DNA from: Bryobacterales bacterium
GTDB lineage: Bacteria > Acidobacteriota > Terriglobia > Bryobacterales > Bryobacteraceae
DNA length: 64,000 nucleotides
Direction: 5' to 3'
Assembly: GCA_019261985.1 (NCBI GenBank)
Contig: JAFAQY010000015.1
Coordinates: 25,043 to 89,042 of the forward strand
The translations under genes were made by a program, and so were the position numbers. This document shows, piece after piece, positions 1 to 7,459 of this stretch. Numbering within the stretch: the first letter of the stretch is position 1; each line of letters begins with the position of its first letter. Under the pieces are notes generated by a model, which ran no database searches, was not told the origin of the DNA, and saw only the letters and a list, made by a program, of their open reading frames with translations.

Positions 1-748
1 AGCCGAAATAAGCCAGCGCTAGAAACATTCCGCCGATCAGCCCGCTCCAGAGGTTGTAACGGTCGCCCCAATCCCGATTGGTAGTCACCGCGTTCAGCCT
101 GCCGGCCGCGCCGGCCAGCGACAAAGCATTTCCGAAAGTTATATGCGCGGGCAGCAGATGGATCGCCATCGTTAGCGCCACCACCAGCGCGGAAGTGATC
201 AACATCATCTGAACGACGTCGGAATGGATGACGGCTTTGTTGCCTCCCAGCGATGTGTACACGACGATCAGCACGCCCATCATAATCGTCGTTACCCTAT
301 CGGGCCATCCGAGAATCACCGATAGCACTGCCGAGGGCGCGTACAACGACAACCCCGCCGCAAGCCCGCGCTGGATGAGAAAAATCGCGCTTACTAGCGA
401 GCGGGTTTTCACATCGAAGCGCTGCTCCAGGTATTCGTACGCCGTTAAGACGTTCGCTTTGTGGAATATCGGCACGGCAGTGGCGCAGAGAATCACCATC
501 GCGAGCGGAAGGCCGAAATAGAACTGCACGAACCGCATTCCATCGGTATAGCTTTGCCCCGTAGTGGAAATGAAGGTGACGGCGCTGGCCTGGGTCGCCA
601 TGATGGAAAGCCCCATCGCATACCAGGGCATGGTTTTGCCCGCCAGCACAAAATTCCGGACCGTATCGCTGCCCCGGCCGCGCCAGATCCCGTAGGCGAC
701 GATGAACGCCAGCCACGAGAACATTACCAGCCAGTCGACAGGTCTCAT
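1..748 (-). CDS. sodium:solute symporter (SSS family), 3' end outside window
   Basis: A reading frame opens at an ATG at 748 and runs without a stop to the left edge, giving the first 249 residues of a polytopic membrane protein. After a short N-terminus (MRPVDWLVMF) the hydrophobic segments alternate with polar loops. The stretch ATQASAVTFISTTGQ at about residues 53-67 resembles the unwound first core helix that binds sodium and substrate in the SSS family. The frame continues through further helices (GVLIVVYTSLGG, MMLITSALVV). The role inferred is sodium-coupled uptake of an organic solute across the inner membrane; the substrate cannot be told. The C-terminal half is missing from the window. 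A palindromic repeat lies directly upstream. Confidence 0.88.
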   Translation of the reverse strand, partial: MRPVDWLVMFSWLAFIVAYGIWRGRGSDTVRNFVLAGKTMPWYAMGLSIMATQASAVTFISTTGQSYTDGMRFVQFYFGLPLAMVILCATAVPIFHKANVLTAYEYLEQRFDVKTRSLVSAIFLIQRGLAAGLSLYAPSAVLSVILGWPDRVTTIMMGVLIVVYTSLGGNKAVIHSDVVQMMLITSALVVALTMAIHLLPAHITFGNALSLAGAAGRLNAVTTNRDWGDRYNLWSGLIGGMFLALAYFG

Positions 749-762
749 TATTTAAAGCTCAT

Positions 763-848
763 GTGGGCCAGGCTTCAGCCTGCGGCCGGCTTCAGCCCGC
801 CATACCTGAATGGCGGATTCAAGTCGCCGCAGGCTGAAGCCGCCCCAC
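763..848. repeat. modular palindromic repeat, TTCA-core class
   Basis: The element begins GTGGGCC and ends GCCCCAC. It contains the palindromes AGGCTTCAGCCT and GCAGGCTGAAGCC with a TTCA/TGAA centre. It fills the space between the divergent symporter and sulfite-oxidase-like genes. Related elements occur about nine more times in the window. Confidence 0.75.
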
Positions 849-918
849 TTGCGTAGGCAGCACACCATTGTGGCATGCTCACCGGACGAACTCGAAAACA
901 AGGTACAATACCTCCGTT

Positions 919-2097
919 ATGCCGCTTCAAATCACGCGTAGGGAGACGTTCAAGAGAAGCTTCGCCGCGGTGGGCCTCGCCGCGCTGGCTAAGGAATGGT
1001 CCATGCCCGCGTTCGCTCAAGACGCGAGCGACGTCCCATTCACCGATATTCCCGCAAATTTCAATCCCGCCAATCCGCAAGCGGCGGTGCGCATGCTCGA
1101 TATCCGCAAAATCGACGGGCTGATCACGCCGAAGGATTCGTTCTTCGCCATGCAGCACAACAACAAGCCCGAGATCGATGCCGCGGCCTACCGCCTGAAG
1201 CTCACAGGCATGGTGAATAAGGAGACCGAACTCTCGCTCGCCGATCTGAAGAAGATGGGCGCCAGCGATGTTGTGGCGGGGTACGAGTGTTCGGGCAACA
1301 GCCCGCGCGCCGTTGAGGGAATGTCTTCGAACGGCCGCTGGACGGGAGTCCCGCTGAATACGGTCCTAAAGCAGATCGGTGTTCATCCCGACGCGCGCGA
1401 GGTAGTCTTTTTCGCAACCGATCGCGGCATGACGGACGTAGTGTTCCGCCAGCAGACTTTCAAGCTCGAACAGCAATTCGGACGCAGCATTACGCTCGAA
1501 AATGCCATGAAGCCGGATCCTCTGCTCGCGTATGCGCTGAATGGCGATCCGTTGAATCGCGAACAGGGCTTCCCCGTGCGGCTCCTGATGCCGGGCTGGT
1601 ACGGAGTCTGCAATGTGAAGTGGCTGTCCGAGATTCATCTCCAAGAGGACCGCTATCTCGGCAATTATCAGGCGAGGTGGTACCGCTCCGTCGTGGGCGT
1701 AGGCGGCACGGGCGAAGACGCCGATCCGCAGACACAGTGGGTGGAGACGGAAATCACCAGGATGCACCTGAAGTCGGTCATCGCGCGGGTGCGCAAAAAC
1801 GCGGGAGCGTTGCAGGTGCTGGGTTTCGTGCTGAACGATGGTACTCCGCTGAAGTCTGTCGAAGTGCAGATCGATAACGGCCCGTGGCAGCCGGCGACAC
1901 TCGATCCTTCAAACACGAAGTACTCATGGAAGCTATTTACGTACCAGTGGCAGGGCGCGAGTCCCGGCGAGCATACGCTTGTCTCCCGCGCCACCGACGC
2001 CAACGGCAACATCCAGCCTACGGCGGCCGAACTGAAGCGCAAAAAGACCTTTTTGCAGGATAATTCGCAGTTCCCCCGCAAGGTGATGGTCGCCTAA
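919..2097 (+). CDS. Tat-exported molybdopterin-dependent oxidoreductase, sulfite oxidase (SoxC/SorA) type
   Basis: This 392-residue protein resembles the sulfite oxidase family: a molybdopterin-binding domain (about residues 75-260) followed by a dimerisation domain (about 285-390). The N-terminus carries a twin-arginine signal (TRRETFK, residues 6-12), so the folded cofactor-containing enzyme is probably exported to the periplasm. The motif YECSGN supplies Cys124, the expected molybdenum ligand. I chose the ATG at 919 because it sits just before the Tat motif; an ATG 51 bases upstream in frame would add a polar tail. It probably forms an operon with the cupin gene that starts 4 bases after its stop. 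The electron acceptor and true substrate (sulfite or another oxyanion or sulfur compound) are not visible; no cytochrome partner is adjacent. Confidence 0.88.
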   Translation: MPLQITRRETFKRSFAAVGLAALAKEWSMPAFAQDASDVPFTDIPANFNPANPQAAVRMLDIRKIDGLITPKDSFFAMQHNNKPEIDAAAYRLKLTGMVNKETELSLADLKKMGASDVVAGYECSGNSPRAVEGMSSNGRWTGVPLNTVLKQIGVHPDAREVVFFATDRGMTDVVFRQQTFKLEQQFGRSITLENAMKPDPLLAYALNGDPLNREQGFPVRLLMPGWYGVCNVKWLSEIHLQEDRYLGNYQARWYRSVVGVGGTGEDADPQTQWVETEITRMHLKSVIARVRKNAGALQVLGFVLNDGTPLKSVEVQIDNGPWQPATLDPSNTKYSWKLFTYQWQGASPGEHTLVSRATDANGNIQPTAAELKRKKTFLQDNSQFPRKVMVA

Positions 2098-2101
2098 CGC
2101 C

Positions 2102-2581
2102 TTGAGCGCCGTACGCCTCATTTCCGGCGCATTGTTCGACTCGGTTGAAGCGCAAGCCGCGCAGTCGCCGCGGCGGCGCATGAACCACAACTTTCATTCC
2201 GGGCCGGACGATAATCCGCATCGATTTCTGAATGTTCTGCTGTACGGCACGTATATTCGGCCGCATCGGCACCTGGATCCGCCCAAGGCGGAATCGTTCG
2301 TGGTTTTGGAAGGCGCCGCCGATGTGATCGTGTTCGACGATCACGGCAACATAACGGCTCGATATAGGCTCGGCGCGGCGTCCGGATCGGGACGGGTATG
2401 GGGTGTCGATTTGCCGCCCGGCATATGGCATACGATTCTGCCGCGAACGCCGCGAGCGGTCTGCTTCGAGGTGAAACCGGGACCTTGGCAGCCTGCAACC
2501 GACAAGGAATTCGCCCCTTGGGCGCCGGCGGAAGATGACCCGGCCGCGGCGGAGTACGCGAAGGCTTTGCTGGAGCGTTAA
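2102..2581 (+). CDS. WbuC-family cupin-fold metalloprotein
   Basis: This 159-residue protein begins at a TTG 4 bases after the upstream stop and looks translationally coupled to it. It has the hallmarks of the WbuC cupin family: NHNFHSGPDDNPHRFLN near residue 28, then a first cupin motif with metal-binding histidines (RPHRHLDPPKAESF) and a second one (LPPGIWHTILP). A metal-bound beta barrel is expected. The biochemical function of the family is not established. Pairing with a sulfite-oxidase-like gene is unusual, because the family is best known beside O-antigen genes. The lack of an ATG makes the exact start uncertain, but the frame and family are clear. Confidence 0.8.
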   Translation: MSAVRLISGALFDSVEAQAAQSPRRRMNHNFHSGPDDNPHRFLNVLLYGTYIRPHRHLDPPKAESFVVLEGAADVIVFDDHGNITARYRLGAASGSGRVWGVDLPPGIWHTILPRTPRAVCFEVKPGPWQPATDKEFAPWAPAEDDPAAAEYAKALLER

Positions 2582-2678
2582 TTTCCGGGTCGTCGCCGCG
2601 CTCTATTCCCCTCAGGTTTCGCCGCGTGCCGGAACAGGCGCATGCGCGTGGGCTTCACCACAGTCCTTTTCTGCGCCT

Positions 2679-3812
2679 CTATTGCCGCTTCGCTCCGGAG
2701 GGTTGTTCTTCGCCAACGCGAACAGTTGCGGCGCAATCGAAGAGCGGAATACGAGACTTCAGTGAGTATCTCTGCCTGACACGTTGTTCCAGCTTTTTCC
2801 TGATCGCCAGCGCGGGCCTCTCTATGAAGGCATACGATGCGGCAGCAGCAACCCCCGCGATCATTAGGTTCCACGGAAAAGCACAAACGACCGCCTGGGA
2901 CGAGCGGTTCAGAAAAGGCTGCTGCCAAAGGTACAGGGAATAACTTAGGACGCCCACAAATGCAAGCGGCCGCAGGTTCAAGAACCGCCCGAGCATTGTC
3001 TTATCGAAAAGCACCACGCGATGAATCGTAACCGCAATGGCCACATTGATGAAAGGCTGTAGCAAAAGCATGCTGAGGCGCCGCCCATCCGGTCTCATAT
3101 TTGCCAGAAACGCGCAACATGGAATCAGCACAAACCACCTTGACCGTAAAACGGCCATGTAAACCCCGTTAGCTTCCAGACGCTTTCGGAAGATCGCGAG
3201 CAGGCAACCCGTTGCAATGGGATCCATGATCGTAGGGAACCACCATGCGACGCCCCAGCGGTAAGCAGGCAGAAATGTCGCTATCACGAATCTGGAGATC
3301 GGTGCAATCCACAAAGCATTGACCGCGAACAGAGTTGCATAGCGCAGACTGAAAAATGCAATCAGCGCCGGCCAAAGCAGGTAAAACTGCTCCTCGACGG
3401 ATAGGGACCACAGATGCCCAACGACCCACGATGCGTGTAAGTGGTAATTTACGGTATACGTGATGGCGTGGAACAAATCTCCCCGCGCCAGCGTCGGCCC
3501 ACCAAGTCTGGAAGCGAGAAAGATAAACAGAATAAATCCATAGGAGGCGGGGAATATTCGCAGGGTTCGGCGCAGATAGAACAGCTTCAAGGACACTGTC
3601 CCAGTCGCCTCAATTTCATCCAGCATCAGATATGTAATCAAAAAACCGGAAATCACAAAGAAGACGCGCACCCCAAGGTTGGCAAAATCGCCAAGCGGAG
3701 CAAATGCAGAGCGCGGAAAAAAATTTGCAGTACCGCAAAGATGCCCAAACAATACAAGGCCGATCGAGATGGCTCGCAGTCCGTCGAGGGATGGGATCCG
3801 TCTCGAATCCAT
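2679..3812 (-). CDS. acyltransferase family 3 (OafA/YrhL-like) membrane protein
   Basis: This 377-residue protein is an integral membrane O-acyltransferase. The N-terminus RIPSLDGLRAISIGLVLFGH has the family's conserved Arg and the catalytic-type His24, followed by about ten hydrophobic segments. Such enzymes transfer acetyl or other acyl groups onto extracytoplasmic sugars, lipids or peptidoglycan. It is transcribed alone, convergent with the cupin gene and divergent from the esterase gene. The acceptor cannot be deduced because no glycan cluster is adjacent. Its AT content is a little higher than that of its neighbours, which could hint at separate acquisition. Confidence 0.88.
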   Translation of the reverse strand: MDSRRIPSLDGLRAISIGLVLFGHLCGTANFFPRSAFAPLGDFANLGVRVFFVISGFLITYLMLDEIEATGTVSLKLFYLRRTLRIFPASYGFILFIFLASRLGGPTLARGDLFHAITYTVNYHLHASWVVGHLWSLSVEEQFYLLWPALIAFFSLRYATLFAVNALWIAPISRFVIATFLPAYRWGVAWWFPTIMDPIATGCLLAIFRKRLEANGVYMAVLRSRWFVLIPCCAFLANMRPDGRRLSMLLLQPFINVAIAVTIHRVVLFDKTMLGRFLNLRPLAFVGVLSYSLYLWQQPFLNRSSQAVVCAFPWNLMIAGVAAAASYAFIERPALAIRKKLEQRVRQRYSLKSRIPLFDCAATVRVGEEQPSGAKRQ

Positions 3813-4012
3813 TTGCAGGCGTTCTATTCTATCAGACCAATATAGGAGTCAAACTGCTCGAGCGCGTTCAGCCCTCCTCCAATGCAGCAGAATCACCCGC
3901 ACGATATAGGTGTAAAATACACAAAATGCGGCTGCGGCCTCTGCACGCAGCAGCCACCGCATCCCTACTGATTTTGGACTGAACGGCTGGAACCGTTTCG
4001 AGAGGTAGCGCC

Positions 4013-5794
4013 ATGCAGGCTTTGGCACACGGTCGAGTCCGAGCAGAGGTGGAAGTTGTAAAAATCAGTCGCGGAAATAGCTTCCTACACTTTTGCTTTT
4101 TAGGGTTATGGCTGGTATTTCTCGCTCTACCCGTACGAGCGGACACGTGCGACTTCATGACGCGCGCTGTTAGATCCAACTGCACACTTACCTGGAACGG
4201 ATTAACGCGACAGTATCAGCTCTATATTCCGGCCGCCTACGTGGCCACTACAAGCGGGGTCGTCTTCGGTTTACATGGATCCCAAGGATCAGGTCCAACC
4301 TACGAGGGGTCTTCGATTATCGATAAAGCGGACGCAGCGGGTTTTGCCGTCGTTCTACCCAGTGCTTCAGATCCGCCCGGCAATTACGGAATATGGCAGT
4401 TTGATGGCGGCGCCGACGGCGGATCAAGTTGGTTATGGACGAGTCAAGGTGCATCAGTGCCGGATGACATGGGGTTCCTCAGGAAACTGATCGCGGTGAT
4501 AAAGGCTGGTATAAACCCCGACCCTAACAGAATATACGTGACCGGCTTTTCCGTCGGTGCTGAAATGACGCATGCTGTAGGGATTCACCTATCCGATGTA
4601 GTGGCTGCAATCGGCGTAGATGAGGGAATATTCCCGTTCGTCGATCCCACCACAGCGCCTAGTCCTTCAGCCCCTATCTCAGTACTCATGTTTCACGGCA
4701 CCCAGTCCCCTTTAAATATCTGCGGGGGTTCCTCGTCCTCTCCACATTCGAGCTTTGCGTCGCAGGATCAGACCTTTAGTTACTGGGTAGGGCCGCAGGC
4801 GAATCAGTGTTCGACCACCACTACGAGCCGGTTCTGTACCGGGCTTGCGGGGTCTTTGAACAGTTCTCCAACCAGTAGATACGGAGCGTCCTGCCGCAAT
4901 GGGACGGAAGTGACCCACTATGAATTGCTGGGAGGAGATCATCAGTGGTATACGACGCCGATGAATAATCCGGCAGCTTTTCCCTACAATTCGAGTTTCG
5001 AGACTCCCCAGCCCGGAATCACCCTGAACGACATCCTCTGGAACTTTTTCGCCTCCCACCCGAAAGCGTCAGGACCCCTTTCTGTTACCTTGACAGCTAT
5101 CGCCAACGCAGCGAATTATAAGCAAGCAATGGTTTCGCCTGGTGAAATCGTGACCCTCGCGGGATTCAACATTGGGCCTTTTCCTCTCACGCTCGCCGGG
5201 ATCGACCCAACAACCGGGCGCATTGCCACCATCCTGTCTGGCGCGCGCGTGTTGTTCGATGGAGTGCCCGCGCCACTGGTCAATGTGTCTTCCACTCAGC
5301 TCAGCGCCATTGTGCCGTACGAAGTGGCTGGAAAGACCTCGACATCGGCGCAACTGGAATTCAACGGGCAAACCTCGGCTCCGTTGTCAATTCCGGTAGT
5401 TGCCGCGGTTCCAGGCATTTTCTCGGCGGATGAGTCGGGGCAAGGTCAGGGCGCGATTCTGAATCACGATGGCAGTTATAATTCCGATTCCAATCCAGCG
5501 CGCCGCGGCGATACGATCGTGCTGTTCGGCACCGGCGAGGGGCAAACGATTCCTGCTGGAGTCACTGGCCAGATCGCAGCCACAAGCCTTCCAAAACCCG
5601 TGTTGGCCGTATCGGTAACGATCGGAGGCGTGCCTGCGGAGTTAGCCTATTACGGTGCGGCGCCCAGCCTGGTAGCCGGTTTATTTCAGATAAACACGCG
5701 AGTGCCAGCCGCAATCTCGCCGGGTGACCAGCCCGTTATCGTAACCATAGGTTCGGCTCAAAGTCAGCAGAACCTGACCGTATCGGTCCAGTGA
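4013..5794 (+). CDS. secreted PHB-depolymerase-like esterase with Solibacter C-terminal domain
   Basis: This 593-residue protein starts with a charged stretch, a hydrophobic signal (FLGLWLVFLALPVRA, about residues 30-44) and then an alpha/beta hydrolase resembling the LpqC/poly(3-hydroxybutyrate) depolymerase group. The oxyanion region is VFGLHGSQGSG and the nucleophile elbow GFSVGAE puts the catalytic Ser near residue 180. An acid-His pair is expected downstream; GGDHQWYTTP looks like the His region. From about residue 355 the protein changes into the TIGR03437-type domain (SPGEIVTLAGFNIGP ... STQLSAIVPYEVAG ... VLFGTGEGQT) found in two other proteins here. The substrate could be a polyester, feruloyl ester or similar. 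A start closer to the hydrophobic stretch is possible. Confidence 0.82.
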   Translation: MQALAHGRVRAEVEVVKISRGNSFLHFCFLGLWLVFLALPVRADTCDFMTRAVRSNCTLTWNGLTRQYQLYIPAAYVATTSGVVFGLHGSQGSGPTYEGSSIIDKADAAGFAVVLPSASDPPGNYGIWQFDGGADGGSSWLWTSQGASVPDDMGFLRKLIAVIKAGINPDPNRIYVTGFSVGAEMTHAVGIHLSDVVAAIGVDEGIFPFVDPTTAPSPSAPISVLMFHGTQSPLNICGGSSSSPHSSFASQDQTFSYWVGPQANQCSTTTTSRFCTGLAGSLNSSPTSRYGASCRNGTEVTHYELLGGDHQWYTTPMNNPAAFPYNSSFETPQPGITLNDILWNFFASHPKASGPLSVTLTAIANAANYKQAMVSPGEIVTLAGFNIGPFPLTLAGIDPTTGRIATILSGARVLFDGVPAPLVNVSSTQLSAIVPYEVAGKTSTSAQLEFNGQTSAPLSIPVVAAVPGIFSADESGQGQGAILNHDGSYNSDSNPARRGDTIVLFGTGEGQTIPAGVTGQIAATSLPKPVLAVSVTIGGVPAELAYYGAAPSLVAGLFQINTRVPAAISPGDQPVIVTIGSAQSQQNLTVSVQ

Positions 5795-5889
5795 TTTCGG
5801 ACCGGCGACCGATCTGGGGGGGCGTCATAAGTCGAGATCGTGGGTTTGCCGCGTAAGCGCGCCTGAAAATCTCAACGTCGCTGCGGCGT

Positions 5890-6654
5890 TTACTTGCCCA
5901 CCATGTGCTCCATGCCCCTGTTATTCTCGATACAAACAAATTCGATGATCTCCGTGTCCGGTATCAGGGAGGCGTGCAGCTTAATTGGCCAGGGTTTCGT
6001 GTAGGCCTTGATATCCGTCATCGTGATGTCGATGTTCAGGTGGCCGAAGTCCGGACGTTCAAAACGTTCCGTGACCCGTAGCGCGTCCGTGGCCGGATGT
6101 CCGAACAGATCCAGCCAGGTGTTGTCTTTCAGGCCGCTTGTCTCAACCACTAGAGTATCCCCGTCCCACCTGCCGGTCGAATAACCCATCCAGTTCGGGT
6201 TTGGATCTTTCGGAACAGCGCGGCCATCCACAAAAATTTGCCGGTACTCCATGTTGTATTCATACAGCGCGGCAAGCATGGTGGAAGTTTGAATGATCTT
6301 GAACGGAAGAGGAATCGTGTCGATCGTCGGAACCCCAGCCGGCATACAACGGGAGATAGGGTTGTCTTTTCCGAAGTTCTCTTTGCGATTCTTATACACG
6401 GCAGCCGCCGCGGACTGCATGGGCACACCGTCCGGCTTGGCATCTATACCGATGTCGTACCAGTAGTCCTGCGTTTTGATTTCCCATAGCCCTGAAAGGT
6501 CGGGTTTCCCTTCGGCGGTTCGGGGCGCCTTGGCGGATAAATCAGCGTGGCCGTCAGTAGCGCGCGGGATTCCTGGAGTTCGAGAGGAGGGCCATTGCCC
6601 GAATGCTGCCGCTGAAGCAGCAAACACAATCAGCGTACTCTGGAGGGAGTTCAT
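5890..6654 (-). CDS. secreted DTLVV(D/E)-family protein, paralog 1
   Basis: This 254-residue protein has an N-terminal signal peptide (about residues 1-19, ending ASAAAFGQ). It belongs to a family with four members in this window. Shared landmarks are an N-terminal GKPDLSGLWE, a single CMPAGVP cysteine segment, DGRAVPKDPNPNWMGYSTG, then GRWDGDTLVVETSG, TWLD, HPATDALRVTERF and a C-terminal EFVCIENN. I know the family only as uncharacterised secreted proteins common in Acidobacteriota. The conserved acidic and aromatic residues suggest a beta-rich ligand-binding or enzymatic fold, but no function can be assigned. It stands alone, convergent with the esterase gene. Confidence 0.75.
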   Translation of the reverse strand: MNSLQSTLIVFAASAAAFGQWPSSRTPGIPRATDGHADLSAKAPRTAEGKPDLSGLWEIKTQDYWYDIGIDAKPDGVPMQSAAAAVYKNRKENFGKDNPISRCMPAGVPTIDTIPLPFKIIQTSTMLAALYEYNMEYRQIFVDGRAVPKDPNPNWMGYSTGRWDGDTLVVETSGLKDNTWLDLFGHPATDALRVTERFERPDFGHLNIDITMTDIKAYTKPWPIKLHASLIPDTEIIEFVCIENNRGMEHMVGK

Positions 6655-6726
6655 TCACGCCTATGACGCGTGATTTCTCAGCGCAGTTTCAGGGCGCGGC
6701 TTCCGGCGGTGCGGCTTGAGCGCCGC

Positions 6727-7236
6727 CTACATCGGCTCGGGCAGCCTCAGCCCGGCCTTCTGCAGCGACTGATCCAGCATCGCCGCCGCATCGGCCTCGG
6801 TCAGGCCGCGCGAGGTCGATAGCTCCGTGATCAGCATGTGCCGCGCCCGGTCCAGCATCTTCTTCTCGCGGAACGAGAGCGGCTTTTGCGATTGCAAAAT
6901 GAGCAGGCTTTTAAGCACCTCGGCTACCGCCAGCCCGCTGCCTTCGCGCATTCGCTCGCTATTTTCCTTGAAGCGATCCTTCCAGTCCTGGTAGCGCTGG
7001 CAGCGTCCCTCGGAGAGAAAGCTGAGCACCCGGGCCAGCTCGCCGTTGCGCGTCAGTTTTCGAAGCCGCAATTCTTCGGCGTGCGAAAACGGCACCATCA
7101 CGGTCAGGCTGTTATAAGTAAGGCGCAGGAGGTAATAGCGCTCGAACTGGCCGGCAAAAGCGCGGCTACTGATGTTTTCAACGGTTGCTACCCCATGATT
7201 GGGATAAACCAGCTTCTCACCAACTTGAAACGTCAT
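6727..7236 (-). CDS. carD: CarD/CdnL-family RNA polymerase-binding regulator
   Basis: The 169-residue protein opens with FQVGEKLVYPNHGVATVENI, the signature of the CarD/CdnL/TRCF RNA-polymerase-interacting domain (residues 1-60), followed by a helical DNA-binding region (about 65-155) rich in Arg, Lys and Glu. Proteins of this type bind the beta subunit and stabilise open promoter complexes, mainly at rRNA and housekeeping promoters. The length matches the family (about 160-170). It is divergent from ileS with about 220 bases between the starts, so the two promoters share one region. Confidence 0.92.
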   Translation of the reverse strand: MTFQVGEKLVYPNHGVATVENISSRAFAGQFERYYLLRLTYNSLTVMVPFSHAEELRLRKLTRNGELARVLSFLSEGRCQRYQDWKDRFKENSERMREGSGLAVAEVLKSLLILQSQKPLSFREKKMLDRARHMLITELSTSRGLTEADAAAMLDQSLQKAGLRLPEPM

Positions 7237-7459
7237 TGGGGACTGCGTTCCTCACCGTGGAGTTCTTCTCAACTCGCGTCCATGCACGCAACCGCGCGGC
7301 GGACCCTTAAACGCCGTCGCGAACGTGCTAAAGCATATTAAATCGAAGTTACTCCGCTGTCAATAGAAAAGTGTGGCAGTTAGGTTGCTTCGCAGGCGAT
7401 TGAATTACAAGCCTTTTCGATTCGCCGCGATGCAAATGTAATACCATGAAGAAAACCTG

